A DNA stretch of 64,000 nucleotides, taken from contig NZ_BAFY01000203.1 in the NCBI RefSeq assembly GCF_000308555.1, positions 1 to 64,000 on the forward strand. Reading direction: 5' to 3'. The stretch is from Nocardia cyriacigeorgica NBRC 100375 (lineage in GTDB: Bacteria; Actinomycetota; Actinomycetes; Mycobacteriales; Mycobacteriaceae). A program made the position numbers and the translations under genes. The notes below the pieces were generated by a model. That model made no database searches, was not told where the DNA came from, and saw only the letters and a program-made list of their open reading frames with translations. Below, piece after piece: positions 1 to 10,458 of this stretch (positions within the stretch are counted from its first letter, which is position 1; each line of letters begins with the position of its first letter).

Positions 1-42
1 CGAGGCGAACACCTGAGCGCTGGTTGCTACGTCATCCCCCGC

Positions 43-3000
43 TCACGCCACGGTGGCCTGCAAACGCGAGCCGGTGCGGCCGCGGATGACGTGCAGGCGG
101 CTCGGGATGCGCTGGCGCATTTCGTCGACGTGGCTGACCAGGCCGACAACCCGCCCGCCCGCGCGCAGGTCGTCGAGGACGCCCATCACCGCGTCGAGGG
201 TATCGGCGTCCAGGCTGCCGAACCCCTCGTCGATGAACAGGGTGTCCAGGACGATGCCGCCGGTTTCCGCCGCGACGGTGTCGGCCAGGCCGAGGGCGAG
301 GGCGAGCGAGGCCATGAAGGTCTCGCCGCCGGAGAGGGTTTTGGCGGGGCGGATGGCGCCGGTGTAGTCGTCGCGGATATCCAGGCCGAGTCCGCCGCGG
401 CGGCCGTGGGTGCCCGCGCGGTCGGTGTGCACGAATTCGTATCGGCCGCCAGACATCCGGCGCAGCCGGGCCGTACCCGCCACTGCGACTTCCTCCAGCC
501 GAGCGGCGAGCACGTAGGAGCGCAACGACATTCGCCGGTTGTTGGCGCCGCGTCCGGCGACCACGTCGGCCAGCGCGGACAGTTCCTCATGGGCGCGCTG
601 GGCGGGCGCGATGTGATCGACCGCCGCCCAGAGCTGGCCGCTGAGCTGCTCGAGTTCGGCCACGCGCGTGGCGGCTGCCGAATGCGCGGCGACAGCGATA
701 TCGAGCGCCTGGCGCGCCTCGCGCACGGCAGCGTCGAGGGCCGCGAGATCGCCCGGTTCGGCGTCCGCCGCAGCGCGCACCTCCGGCTCGGCCAGCACCG
801 CCTCGGCCGCCGCCTTGGCCCGCTCGGCCGCTTCGAGCTGCTGCTCGATCGCCTGCTGCGCGCGCGCATCGCGGATCACGTCCTCGATGCGGCGCGCATA
901 CGCGGTGAGCAGCGCGACGAGCTGTGCGGGGGTCATCGACTCGGGCGCGGGTTCCGGTCTGGCGGCGGCTGGATCGCCATCGCCACGCGGAGCACCGTCG
1001 GAGCGCGGTTCGACACTGCCGCTCGGATCGGCCGCGCCACCGGCCTCCAGAGCCACCGGAGGCAGATCGAACAAGGCCGGTTCGGCGTCGTCGGCGGCCG
1101 AATCGACAGCGCTATCGGCGGGGATGTCGAACAAGGCCGGCTCGGGATCGGGCGCTGCCCCTGCCGCGGCGTCGCCTGCCCCCTGCGGACCGGCCTCGCC
1201 TGTTTCGAGCGCGAAACCTGCTGAACGGGCGAGGTTCTGCACCCGCTCCGTGATCACACTGACCTGTTGCCACGCACCCGCTGCCGCTGATTCGGCGGCA
1301 CGGTAGGCGGTTGCCGCGGCGATCAGGGAGTCGAGCCGGGCACGGCGGTGATCGATGGTGGCGTCGGCGCCCGCTGCCTCGCGCAGGCGTGCGCTGAGTT
1401 CGGTGAGCCGGGATTCGGCGGCGGCGATGGTCGAAGTGATGGTGCCGCGGCGGGTTTCGGCCGCACGGAGTTGGTCGTGCAGGTCGGTTTCCTCGGCGCG
1501 CAGCCGGTCGAGTTCCGCGGTGGCGGCGGCGCTCTGATCGGCGAGTTCGCCGGCGTCTTCATAGCGGAGGGTGGCGGCGCGTAGGGCGGCCGCGAGTTCG
1601 ACGGGGTCGGCGTCGCCGCCGCGGGCGGTCAGGCCCTCGATCTCGCGTTCCAGCTCGGCGATCCGGGCCAGCACCTTGTCGCGGGCTGCCTCGGCCGCGC
1701 GTTCCTCGGCGCTCGCGGCGTCTTCGGCATCCTTGGAGACCGCGCTCTCGGTCGGCTGCGCCGGGTCGGGATGCTCCGGCGAGCCACAGACGGCACAGGG
1801 GGTTTCCCTCGGTGAGCTGCCCGGCCAGTTCCGCCGCCATCCCGGCGAGGCGCCGCTCCCGCAGATCCAGCACGCGTTCCCTGGCATCGTTGTGCTTCGC
1901 GCGGGCGGTCTCGGCATCGACCCGCGCGCGATCGAGATCCCGTCGCCGCTCGGCCAGCGCCACCGCGGCCGAGGCCGCGCCCTGCAACCGCTCGCAGTCG
2001 GCGGCCAGCGCGGGCAGCATGGCGGCCGCGTCGGCGGATTCCCGCACCCGTGCCTCCGCCGCCACGATCGCGGCCGGAATCGCTTCCCGCCGCTGAGCGA
2101 TCCGCGTCAGCCGCCGCGCCAGTTCGGACTCCTCGGTTCGCAGCCGGGCGATGTCACTCGTCAGCTGTTCGGCCGCCTCGGCGGCGGAGGTGACCTCGTC
2201 CAGCACACCGATGCGCGCACTCCACTGCCGGATCGCGCCGTCGACGTCGGCGTCGGGCCGCAGGAGCGCAACCTCACTGGACGCTGCGTGTCCCGTTGCG
2301 CCGGGCTCGAGGTTCGCCGAGTGTCGCGATGATGCCGCTCGGGGCCGACGGTCCTCGCGGTCCGGCCGCCCGTCCGGTCCACGGCCCCGGTCAGGGCCGG
2401 CGTCGCCGCGGACACCACCGGGATTCGTGACAACGACCTCCGCACCGTCGTCAGGCTTCGCATCGCTGTCGCCGAGCAGCTCCCCACCCGGCAGATCCGC
2501 ACTGCCCGGCTCAGCGAGCAGCTGCGTCAATCGCCGTGCCGCCCGCTCGGTTTCGCTGTCCTGCCGCCGCGCCCGCGTCACGGCCGCGCGGGCCTCATCC
2601 AGTGCCGCGGCGAGCGGTTCGGCGCGGCGAGCGGCTTCCAGCTCCGCGCGGCGGGCGGCGCGCTCGGCGGCGGTGGCGGCGTAGTCGTCGAGTTGGCGAC
2701 GGGCGGTCAGCAGGCGACGGTGGGTGTCGGCGAGTTTGCGCTGCTGTTCGGCGGCCGCGTCGGCGCGCGCGGACTCCTCGCGGCGGCGTTCCAGTTCGAT
2801 GGTGGCGGTGGCATGTTCGGCGCGGGCCTTATCGAGCAGATCCTCGGCCCAGTCGACGGCCTCGAGCGGGCCGACGGTTTCGGTGGCGCCGATCCCGGCG
2901 GTGACCCCGACCTGCACGATGAGGTTGTCCACACCGCGGGTGCGGGCGGCCAGTTCGGCCTCGGAGGTGCGGCGGCGTTCGGCCAGCCACTGTTCGGCGG

Positions 3001-3553
3001 TGCCGAATCGTTCGGTGTCGAAGAGCTTCTCGAGCAGCTTCTCCCGTTCTTCGTTCTCCGCACGCAGAAACCGGGCGAAATCGCCTTGCGGTAGCAGCAC
3101 CACCTGGAAGAACTGTTCGGCGCTCATCCCGAGCAGCCGTTTGACCTCCTCGCCGATATCGGGGATGCGAGACAGGTTGGCGCCGTGGCCGTCCAGCCAT
3201 TCGAGCGTGGCCTTCGGCTTCTCGATCGAGGTTCCGGTGCCACGCCGTTTCGGGCGCTCGAATTCGGGACTGCGGATCAGCCGCACCCGCCGCCCGCCCA
3301 GCGTGGCTTCCAGCAGCACCTTCGGCGGGGTCTGCGGTGAGGCGTGATCGGAATGCAGGCGTTTGCTGTCGTTGCGTGCGCCGGGCACTCGGCCGTAGAG
3401 CGCGAAGGCGATGGCGTCCAGGACGGTGGTCTTGCCGGCACCGGTGTGTCCGTGCAGCAGGAACAGGCCGTCGGCGCCGAGGGTGTCGAAGTCGACGACG
3501 GTGGTGTCGGCGAACGGGCCGAACGCGGTGATCTCCAGCCGGTGCAGCCTCAT
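43..3553 (-). pseudogene. sbcC: SbcC-type exonuclease ATPase subunit, split by an apparent single-base frameshift
   Basis: This is the large SMC/Rad50-like subunit of the SbcCD nuclease, which processes DNA ends and hairpins in the cytoplasm. The N-terminal half (3553 down to about 1800) has a P-loop (GHTGAGKTT) near residue 38 and long coiled-coil sequence. The C-terminal half has the zinc-hook CAVCGS, the ABC signature LSGGE and the Walker B stretch LFIDEG. The halves lie in different frames. At 1798-1808 the top strand reads GGGGGTTTCCC, and one base too many takes the frame from LTEG into a wrong frame just before the hook; removing one base joins them. The start ATG at 3553 overlaps the sbcD stop (ATGA). 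Either a sequencing error in a homopolymer or a true disruption is possible. Confidence 0.85.
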
Positions 3554-4728
3554 GCGGTGAGTTCCGTGGCGTCGACCCGAACGGCCGTCTCCGCTACCGG
3601 TTCCCTGGTCGCCGCCGCGATCGCGCGTTCCAGCCACCGCATCTCCGAGTCGGTGGGCTCGCCACGGACATCGGTGAGGAAGCTGCGCGCCACCTCGGTA
3701 TCGCGGCGGCCGTGCACGCGTTCGCGGTATCGCAGGTCCGGGTTACCCTGTGGGCGTTGCCATTCCACGTGGACCGCGTACGGGAATCGTTCGCGCAGCT
3801 TGCGCATGGCGTCGATGGGGCGGGCGTGGTCGGTGAGGGTGGCCGAGACGTAGTCCTCGCAGGCCCGGCCGAATTCCGCGCCGTCGAGCAACTCGTCGAG
3901 GGTGCCGACCAGCCGGCTCAGCCCGCGCACCACCGGCACCTCCCGCCTGCGTACCGCACCGAGCCCGGCCGCGTCCAGGTCGACGATCCAGACCGCTTTA
4001 CGATGCGAACTCTCCCCGAACGAGTACGGCAGCGGCGACCCGGAATAGCGCACCGACTCCGACAGCGTCTGCGGCGAATGCAGGTGGCCGAGCGCGACAT
4101 AGTCGATACCGTCGAACTCGCCCAGCGGCACCGTCTCCACGCCGCCCACCGAGATCGACCGCTCCGACCCGGTGGCCTCGCCGCCGACGACGAACGCGTG
4201 CGCGAGCACCACCGTGCGCGTCCCCGGCCTGGCCGCGATGTCATCGCGGATCCGCGCCATCGCGGCAGCCAGGATCTCGGCATGCGAACGCGCCTGCGGC
4301 ACGCCCAGTTCGGCACGGGTGATCTCCGGCTCCAGATACGGGATGCCGTAGAAGGCCACCTCGCCGTGCTCATCGGACAGCAGCACCGGCCGGTGCGCGT
4401 CGGCGACGGTGGTGCGCAGGTACAGCCCGCCCGCCGCCGCGAAACTGGCACCGGCACCGAGCCTGGCAGGGGAATCGTGATTGCCCGAGGTGGCGACGAT
4501 GCGGGCGCCCGCGGCGCGGATGGCTTCGAATCCGCGATTGCACACCGCGATCGCGTCCGCGCTGGGAATGGAGCGGTCATAGACGTCGCCCGGCACCACG
4601 ACCACGTCGACCGATTCCTCCGCCACCAACTCCGCGACGGCGCTCAGCGCGTACTCCTGATCGCCGAGCAGATCGACCCCGTGAAAGGTGCGGCCGATAT
4701 GCCAGTCCGACGTGTGCAGGATTCGCAT
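3550..4728 (-). CDS. sbcD: SbcD-type metallophosphoesterase, nuclease subunit
   Basis: This is the catalytic nuclease partner of SbcC. The 392-residue product shows the calcineurin-like phosphoesterase metal motifs in order: SDWHIGR near residue 7, GDVYDRS, SGNHDSP and LGHLHSPQ. The start ATG at 4728 gives the standard opening MRILHTSDWHIGR; a longer in-frame extension upstream adds nothing family-like. The stop overlaps the sbcC ATG by three bases (ATGA), so the pair is probably translated in a coupled way. The length is normal for the family. SbcD is intact although its partner appears frameshifted. Confidence 0.93.
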   Translation of the reverse strand: MRILHTSDWHIGRTFHGVDLLGDQEYALSAVAELVAEESVDVVVVPGDVYDRSIPSADAIAVCNRGFEAIRAAGARIVATSGNHDSPARLGAGASFAAAGGLYLRTTVADAHRPVLLSDEHGEVAFYGIPYLEPEITRAELGVPQARSHAEILAAAMARIRDDIAARPGTRTVVLAHAFVVGGEATGSERSISVGGVETVPLGEFDGIDYVALGHLHSPQTLSESVRYSGSPLPYSFGESSHRKAVWIVDLDAAGLGAVRRREVPVVRGLSRLVGTLDELLDGAEFGRACEDYVSATLTDHARPIDAMRKLRERFPYAVHVEWQRPQGNPDLRYRERVHGRRDTEVARSFLTDVRGEPTDSEMRWLERAIAAATREPVAETAVRVDATELTA

Positions 4729-4927
4729 GCCGCGAACCGTATGGCAACCCACCGACACACTTCAATCAGAGGGCGGCGAGTGTCGGATACCCGCCGGGCG
4801 AGCCGGTGCGAATGTGACGGCCGACACGAAGGCGGCGGTCCGGACGGGCGCCCACGGGTGCAACCGGCATCACCCGACCGGCCCTGCCATGACACCGACC
4901 GGCGCGTCGGCAGATAGTGTTCTCTAC

Positions 4928-5797
4928 GTGGCTGCTTCCCAACGAGTGCGTACCCGGGTGCCCGCGCCGCAACGTTCGATCCTGCCGTCGGTGCCGGGTG
5001 TCCCGGCCGGTGCGGCGGTCCTGATCGCGGTTGCCTGCACGTTTCTGGGCTTCCTGATCGATGCCCTCGGTGACGGCACCGAGCTGACCGGCTCGTTCAC
5101 CGCGTTCTATGTCATCGGTTGCGTCGCGGCCGTGCTCGCTGTGCGGTTCCGCGGCCTGTTCACCACGCTGGTGTTGCCACCGCTGTTGTTGTTCGTCGCG
5201 GTACCCCTGGCCTATCAGCAGCTACTCGGCCGGGCCTCGACCTCGATCAAGGACATCCTGCTCAACCTGGCGATCCCGCTGGTGCACCGGTTCCCCACGA
5301 TGGTGCTGACCACGGTGATCGTGCTGTGCATCGGTGGTGCGCGGATCGCGCTGGATCGCGCCGAACGCGCTGCCGAAGGCAAGTCACAGGCCCGCCGCGG
5401 CACCAGCTGGGGACGTAGCGCGGTGCAGCAGCGGCCGAAGAAAGCCGAGCCGGGCTCGCAGTCGCTGTCGGGCGCGGCCCGCAAGCGCTCTCGGCGTCCA
5501 CCGGTGGCCGACGACTACGACGACATCGCCGAACCCGCGGCCCGGCCGCGGCGCCAGGGCAAGCGGCGTCCACCGCCCGTGGCCGAGAACCCGCCCCGGC
5601 TGGCCGCCGCCGCCCGCTCACGAGAAGGGCGTCCGCGTGGCGGGGCCCGTCCTACCGCCGCGGCACGCCCGGAGGCGGAACCCGTGCGCGGACCCGCCCG
5701 GCGCCGCACCGAGCAGCCGCCGCTGCCGCAGCCGACGGTGCGCTACCGGGATCGGGATTCCGGCCGCATCGAACGCCGCGGCCCCGAAGCGCGCTGA
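4928..5797 (+). CDS. DUF6542-like membrane protein with basic disordered tail
   Basis: The roughly 289-residue protein has an N-terminal hydrophobic region of three or four membrane segments (residues about 20-130). A long Arg/Pro/Ala-rich, highly charged C-terminal tail follows, containing repeats of the type RRPPVAD / RRPPPVAE. I assign it to the DUF6542 group by this architecture and by its position opposite ispH. Function is unknown. The GTG at 4928 is chosen because the sequence after it (VAASQRVRTRVPAPQRS) looks like a normal start of this family; an in-frame ATG at 4688 would add 80 unlikely residues. There is no strong Shine-Dalgarno sequence. It converges on ispH. Confidence 0.7.
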   Translation: MAASQRVRTRVPAPQRSILPSVPGVPAGAAVLIAVACTFLGFLIDALGDGTELTGSFTAFYVIGCVAAVLAVRFRGLFTTLVLPPLLLFVAVPLAYQQLLGRASTSIKDILLNLAIPLVHRFPTMVLTTVIVLCIGGARIALDRAERAAEGKSQARRGTSWGRSAVQQRPKKAEPGSQSLSGAARKRSRRPPVADDYDDIAEPAARPRRQGKRRPPPVAENPPRLAAAARSREGRPRGGARPTAAARPEAEPVRGPARRRTEQPPLPQPTVRYRDRDSGRIERRGPEAR

Positions 5798-5838
5798 GAC
5801 CGGCGTAAACAGCCGCGTGCGCCTCCACTCAGGGACCC

Positions 5839-6852
5839 TCAGCGACGCGACTCGCGCAGCTCCCGCGGCAACGCGAACACCAGCGTCTCGTTGGCCGTTG
5901 TCACCGGCTGCACATCGGCGAAGCCGTGTTCTTCCAGCATGTCGAGCACCCCGCGCACCAGGATCTCGGGCACCGAGGCGCCGGAGGTGATGCCGATCGT
6001 GCGCACGCCCTCCAGCCAGGCCGGGTCCACCTCGCGGGCGTAGTCGACCAGGTATGCGGCCTTCGCGCCGGCACCGAGCGCGACCTCGACCAGCCGCACC
6101 GAGTTCGACGAATTGCGGGAACCGACCACGATCACCAGATCGCATTCGGGGGCCATCGCCTTCACCGCCACCTGACGGTTCTGGGTGGCGTAGCAGATGT
6201 CGTCGCTGGGCGGATCCTGCAAACCGGGGAAACGCTCGCGCAGCCGCGACACCGTCTCCATGGTCTCGTCGACGCTCAACGTGGTCTGCGACAGCCAGAT
6301 CACCTTGGACTCGTCGCGCACGCTGACCTTGTCCACCGCGTCGGGCCCGTCGACCAGCTGCACGTGGTCGGGCGCCTCACCGGCGGTGCCCTCGACCTCT
6401 TCGTGGCCTTCGTGGCCGATCAACAGGATGTCGTAGTCGTCGCGGGCGAAGCGCTTGGCTTCCTGATGGACCTTGGTGACCAGTGGGCACGTGGCGTCGA
6501 TGGTGCGCAGATTGCGGGCGGCCGCGGAGGAGTGCACCGCCGGGGAGACGCCGTGCGCGGAGAACACCAGCAGCGCGCCTTCGGGCACCTCGTCGGTCTC
6601 GTCGACGAAGATGACCCCGCGTTCGCGCAGGGTCTCCACCACGTGCCGGTTGTGCACGATTTCCTTGCGGACGTAAATGGGGGCGCCGTGTTTGTCGAGC
6701 GCCTTTTCCACGGTTTCCACCGCGCGATCGACACCGGCGCAGTAGCCACGGGGTTCGGCCAGCAGCACGCGCTTGTCGCCGTCGGCACCTCCCGCGCCGT
6801 CGGAGCGGACAGAGCGGGCGATTCCGACATTCAACGGTATTGCCGAGGACAT
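5839..6852 (-). CDS. ispH: 4-hydroxy-3-methylbut-2-enyl diphosphate reductase (IspH/LytB)
   Basis: This is the last enzyme of the non-mevalonate isoprenoid pathway, reducing HMBPP to IPP and DMAPP with a [4Fe-4S] cluster. The three cluster cysteines are visible at about residues 38 (RGYCAGV), 122 (ATCPLV) and 220 (DICYAT). The substrate-binding stretch TQNRQ follows the third. The ATG at 6852 gives a 337-residue protein of normal length; a 38-residue upstream extension is not conserved-looking. It is transcribed away from the lipid-droplet protein gene at 6965, leaving a 112-base divergent promoter region. Confidence 0.96.
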   Translation of the reverse strand: MSSAIPLNVGIARSVRSDGAGGADGDKRVLLAEPRGYCAGVDRAVETVEKALDKHGAPIYVRKEIVHNRHVVETLRERGVIFVDETDEVPEGALLVFSAHGVSPAVHSSAAARNLRTIDATCPLVTKVHQEAKRFARDDYDILLIGHEGHEEVEGTAGEAPDHVQLVDGPDAVDKVSVRDESKVIWLSQTTLSVDETMETVSRLRERFPGLQDPPSDDICYATQNRQVAVKAMAPECDLVIVVGSRNSSNSVRLVEVALGAGAKAAYLVDYAREVDPAWLEGVRTIGITSGASVPEILVRGVLDMLEEHGFADVQPVTTANETLVFALPRELRESRR

Positions 6853-6964
6853 GCCCACAGGATACGTGCGCACTATGGCGATCACCCGCTCGGATGCGAG
6901 CGAGATAACACGCGAACACCCGGCCCCCTTTTGCACATCCCGCCATTTCGGGCAGGCTAGGACC

Positions 6965-7711
6965 ATGTTCCGACCACCGTTTCTGGCCCGCGTAGCCGCT
7001 GGTGCCGCCGTCTACGCCATCGAGGAGACTCGACGGCTACCCACGGCGGCGGTGAATTTCCCGATCACCGCGATCAGTCAGCTGCTGCAGACCACCATGC
7101 ACGTCCAGCAGTTCGTCACCAGCCTGGCGCTCAAGGGCGACGCCGTCTTCGATCGCCTGTCCAACCGTGCCGTCGAGCAGCCCGCCTGGGCCACCTTCGA
7201 CGAGGACGAGCCCGCCCAGCCCGCCGACACCGCCTTCGGCCGGGCCAGGACCAGCAGTTTCGACAGCTTCGGCAGCGATGCCGAGCTGGCAGGGTTCCTG
7301 ATCACCGAGACGCTGGCCGGCGCGAAGGCCGGACGTAACGGTCATGCGGCGACGGTCAGCCCGCTGCGCGAGCCGGCCACCGAAACGCAGCGCGAAGCCG
7401 AGGAGCAGCGGGAAGCGCAGCGCGAGGCCGAAGCACCCGCCGGCGCGGCCGAGACCACCGGCGAGAGCTCGGCAGTCGCGGAGAGCACCGAGGTCGCGGA
7501 AGCGGAGGCCGAGCAGGGCGAGGCCGTGGCGCCCGAGGTCGCCACCCGCTACGACTACGACAACATGACGCTGGCCCAGCTGCGGGCCCGGCTGCGCATG
7601 CTGACCATCGACGATCTGACCGCCCTGCTCGATTACGAGCAGCGCACCCGCGCCCGGGCGCCGTTCATCACCATGCTGACGAACCGGATCGCCACCGTGC
7701 GGGCCCAGTGA
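6965..7711 (+). CDS. Lipid droplet-associated protein (actinobacterial family next to xseA)
   Basis: The 248-residue protein starts with an apolar N-terminal stretch ([19 protein letters not shown]) and an amphipathic region. A low-complexity middle rich in Glu, Ala, Gln and Thr (residues about 125-200) follows, and then a compact C-terminal motif ([16 protein letters not shown] near residue 203). Proteins of this shape beside ispH and xseA are annotated in Rhodococcus and Nocardia as lipid-droplet-associated; the assignment is by architecture and position. Its stop overlaps the xseA GTG start (GTGA), so it is the first gene of an operon with xseA, xseB and the VOC gene. Confidence 0.75.
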   Translation: MFRPPFLARVAAGAAVYAIEETRRLPTAAVNFPITAISQLLQTTMHVQQFVTSLALKGDAVFDRLSNRAVEQPAWATFDEDEPAQPADTAFGRARTSSFDSFGSDAELAGFLITETLAGAKAGRNGHAATVSPLREPATETQREAEEQREAQREAEAPAGAAETTGESSAVAESTEVAEAEAEQGEAVAPEVATRYDYDNMTLAQLRARLRMLTIDDLTALLDYEQRTRARAPFITMLTNRIATVRAQ

Positions 7712-9054
7712 CCGAATCCTCCTCGCCGACGACGGCCGGCCGGGACACCACCGGCCGGCCCGAACGCGCCGCGCCCGCCAATTCCGCCGACAATCCGTGG
7801 CCGGTGCGTTCGGTTTCGATCAAGGTCGCGCAGTGGATCGATCGGCTCGGCAGCGTCTGGGTGGAGGGCCAGATCACCCAGATCTCGCTGCGGCCGGGTA
7901 CCAGGACCGCCTTCCTGGTGCTGCGCGATCCGTCGGCCGACATGTCGTTGTCGGTGACCTGCGATCCCGCCCTGATCCGTAATTCGCCGCTGCCGCTGCA
8001 CGAGGGCAGCCGGGTGGTGGTGTACGGCAAGCTGTCCTTCTTCACCGGCCGCGGCACGCTGTCGTTGCGCGTGACCGAGATCCGCGCTGTCGGGGTGGGT
8101 GAACTGCTGGCCAGGATCGAACGGTTGAAGGGGCTGCTGGCCGCCGAGGGCCTGTTCGATCCGCGGCTGAAACGGCCGATCCCGTTCCTGCCGAGCACCA
8201 TCGGGCTCATCACCGGCCGGGCCAGTGCCGCCGAACACGACGTGCTGACCGTCGCGCGCACCCGCTGGCCCGCCGTCCGGTTCGAGATCCGCAATACCGC
8301 GGTGCAGGGGCCGACGGCGGTGCCGCAGATCATGGCCGCGCTCAGCGAACTCGACCGCGATCCGGCCGTCGATGTGATCGTGCTCGCCCGCGGCGGCGGC
8401 AGCGTGGAGGATCTGCTGCCGTTCTCCGATGAGGCGCTATGCCGGGCCATCGTCGCCGCGACCACACCGATCGTCAGCGCGATCGGGCACGAACCGGACA
8501 ACCCGCTCAGCGATCTCGTCGCCGACGTGCGCGCCGCGACCCCCACCGACGCCGCCAAACGGATCGTGCCCGACGCGGCCGCCGAGCTGGCCGGTGTGCG
8601 TGAGTTGCGCGCCCGCTCGGCCGCCGCCCTGCGTGGCTGGGTCGACCGCGAGACGCGCGCCCTCGATCAACTGCGTTCCCGGCCGGTGCTGGCCGATCCG
8701 CTGCGCGAACTGCGCCATCGGGTCGATGAGGTGGAGCGGCTGCGCATCTCCGCCCGGCGCTGCGCCGAACACCTGATCAACGCCGAAGCCACCGCCACCA
8801 GGCATCTGCGCGAGAAGCTGACAGCGGTGGGCCCGGCGGCGACCATGGCCCGCGGTTACGCCGTCGTCCAGCGCGTCACCGGTCGTGAACGGCATGTCGT
8901 GCACAGCATCGATGACGCGCCGGCGGGCACCCAGCTGCGCATCCGGGTCGCCGACGGCGCCATCTCCGCCGCCGCCCTCGGTACCACCGCGCTCGGCACC
9001 CGGGTCGTGCCGCCCGAGCCCGACCGCACCGCGGACACCGAGCCCAGCCGCTGA
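7708..9054 (+). CDS. xseA: Exodeoxyribonuclease VII large subunit
   Basis: This is the catalytic subunit of exonuclease VII, which degrades single-stranded DNA to oligonucleotides. The 448-residue protein has the N-terminal OB-fold (residues about 30-130), then the catalytic domain with [29 protein letters not shown] and [10 protein letters not shown]. In the last motif the usual T of GHETD is P, which I recall as normal in mycobacterial relatives. A C-terminal helical region ends in a stretch containing GYAVV. The GTG start overlaps the preceding stop (GTGA). XseB follows 60 bases downstream. Confidence 0.95.
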   Translation: MTESSSPTTAGRDTTGRPERAAPANSADNPWPVRSVSIKVAQWIDRLGSVWVEGQITQISLRPGTRTAFLVLRDPSADMSLSVTCDPALIRNSPLPLHEGSRVVVYGKLSFFTGRGTLSLRVTEIRAVGVGELLARIERLKGLLAAEGLFDPRLKRPIPFLPSTIGLITGRASAAEHDVLTVARTRWPAVRFEIRNTAVQGPTAVPQIMAALSELDRDPAVDVIVLARGGGSVEDLLPFSDEALCRAIVAATTPIVSAIGHEPDNPLSDLVADVRAATPTDAAKRIVPDAAAELAGVRELRARSAAALRGWVDRETRALDQLRSRPVLADPLRELRHRVDEVERLRISARRCAEHLINAEATATRHLREKLTAVGPAATMARGYAVVQRVTGRERHVVHSIDDAPAGTQLRIRVADGAISAAALGTTALGTRVVPPEPDRTADTEPSR

Positions 9055-9114
9055 CCGGCCCGCCCGACCCCGAACGACCGATCCGCCCGCCCCGCCCCAC
9101 CGAGAGGACCGACC

Positions 9115-9369
9115 TTGCCCGACTCCGCCGACGATCAGCCGACCGACGATCTGGCCGAGATCGCCACCTTCGGCTACGAACGCGCCCGCGACGAGCTGGT
9201 CAATGTCGTGAAGATGCTCGAACAGGGCGGCCTCGACCTCGACGAGTCCCTGGCCCTGTGGGAGCGCGGCGAGGCGCTGGCCAACCGCTGCGAACAGCAT
9301 CTGGCCGGCGCGCGCAAACGTGTGGAGGACGCCCTGTCGCGCGCCGAGGTCGAGGACGAGCAGCAGTGA
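9115..9369 (+). CDS. xseB: Exodeoxyribonuclease VII small subunit
   Basis: This is the small helical subunit of exonuclease VII; several copies decorate XseA. The 84-residue protein has the family core [20 protein letters not shown] followed by [16 protein letters not shown]. The start is TTG at 9115, the only one giving the right length, and it is served by GAGAGG about eight bases upstream. Its stop overlaps the GTG of the next gene (GTGA). Confidence 0.94.
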   Translation: MPDSADDQPTDDLAEIATFGYERARDELVNVVKMLEQGGLDLDESLALWERGEALANRCEQHLAGARKRVEDALSRAEVEDEQQ

Positions 9370-9722
9370 CCATCCGTCGCGCCACCCCCGATATCCGCAC
9401 CACGGACATGGCCGCGAGCCGGGCGTTCTACCGGGGACTCGGCTTCACCGAGGCGATGGATCTCGGCTGGGCGGTGATCATGGCCTCGCCGTCGACCCCC
9501 ACCACCCAGGTCGTGCTCGTCGGCCCGGAAGCCGAAGGGCCGCAACCGGATATGAGTGTCGAGGTCGACGATGTGGACGCCGTGCACGCCCGGCTGGTCG
9601 CCGCGGGCGCGGACATCGTCTACGCGCTGCGCGACGAACCGTGGGGCGTGCGCCGGTTCTTCGTGCGCGATCCCAGCGGGACCGTGGTCAACGTCGTCAC
9701 CCATGGCGACGAATCCGCGTAG
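9366..9722 (+). CDS. VOC-superfamily (glyoxalase/bleomycin-resistance-like) protein
   Basis: The 118-residue protein consists of a single VOC repeat pair. It opens with [24 protein letters not shown] and ends with the typical [13 protein letters not shown] strand. Such proteins are small metal-dependent or ligand-binding folds; the substrate cannot be read from sequence. The GTG start overlaps the xseB stop by four bases, so it belongs to the xse operon. It ends just before a hairpin and converges on the DUF4245 gene. Confidence 0.85.
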   Translation: MTIRRATPDIRTTDMAASRAFYRGLGFTEAMDLGWAVIMASPSTPTTQVVLVGPEAEGPQPDMSVEVDDVDAVHARLVAAGADIVYALRDEPWGVRRFFVRDPSGTVVNVVTHGDESA

Positions 9723-9729
9723 CCGGCGC

Positions 9730-9759
9730 AGCCGGGTTGAGCGGCTCGGCCGCCCGGCT
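9730..9759. terminator. Hairpin between convergent VOC and DUF4245 genes
   Basis: AGCCGGG at 9730-9736 pairs with CCCGGCT at 9753-9759, and an inner GCGGC-TCG-GCCGC hairpin lies between them. It sits 8 bases after the VOC stop and touches the DUF4245 stop codon, so it could end transcription from both sides. There is no T-run. Confidence 0.5.
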
Positions 9760-10345
9760 ACTTCTGCTTCGGCAGCGGCTGCGCCGTGGTGACCGCCTCG
9801 GCCAATGTGGTGAACGCGGCATCGTTGCCCGCGCCGCGGATCAGCACCCTGGCCTGGCCGAAGTCGGCGATCCAGGCCGGTTCCTCGCCGGGCTCGTCGT
9901 AGACGACCCATTTCTGGGCGCCGATGTCGCGAGTGCCGCTGGCATAGCGGGAGCCGAGGGTGTGCCGGGCGAGCGCGACCTCGGTGGCGTTGCTCTGGTT
10001 CAGCTCCATGTAGGTGCCCTCGGGCGTGATGTAGCCGATGGTGCTGACGGTGCCGCCGCCTTCTTCGGTGATGGTGTCGCGGCTGCCGGAGTTCGGCGTC
10101 CAGCCCTGCGGCAGGGCCGGTTCGCGGATCGGGAAGGTGAGGTTGGTGGCGTCGGACTGCAGGGCCGCCTTGGCGTCGAAGCTGGGGATCTGGCCCTGTG
10201 TCGGTCCGTCGCCGGCGAAGCTGCACTGACTGGTCAGTCCGGCGAAAACCACGGCGATCAGCGCCAACGGGATCAGCGACCAGACCAGATCCCGGTAGTC
10301 GTTCATGATGCGTGGCTTTTGGTTCGGCACGTACCCAGTATCCAC
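9758..10345 (-). CDS. DUF4245 single-pass membrane protein
   Basis: The 195-residue protein has one N-terminal membrane anchor (LVWSLIPLALIAVVFAGL, residues about 20-38) and an extracytoplasmic domain matching DUF4245, with RDTITEEGGG and YITPEGTYMELNQS. Its function is unknown. In mycobacteria a DUF4245 gene sits divergently beside glpX, as here. The start is uncertain: GTG at 10345, GTG at 10330 and ATG at 10306 are in frame and none has a clear Shine-Dalgarno sequence. Confidence 0.8.
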   Translation of the reverse strand: MDTGYVPNQKPRIMNDYRDLVWSLIPLALIAVVFAGLTSQCSFAGDGPTQGQIPSFDAKAALQSDATNLTFPIREPALPQGWTPNSGSRDTITEEGGGTVSTIGYITPEGTYMELNQSNATEVALARHTLGSRYASGTRDIGAQKWVVYDEPGEEPAWIADFGQARVLIRGAGNDAAFTTLAEAVTTAQPLPKQK

Positions 10346-10458
10346 TCGCGACGCCGATCACACCGGTACGGCCCCGACCCTGCCCAGGTGTGCACGGACC
10401 CCTGCCTGCCGAATGAGACAATTGCCCGCGTAAGTACGAGCCAAGGAGGCACACCGCT

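Noticed and set aside
1790..1810. Programmed -1 frameshift at GGGAAAC in sbcC
   Set aside because: The heptamer is in the right phase for a -1 slip, but joining the two halves needs a +1 change, so this mechanism does not restore the protein.
6853..6966. Longer IspH start giving 375 residues
   Set aside because: The extra residues would lie over the divergent promoter and do not resemble IspH N-termini.
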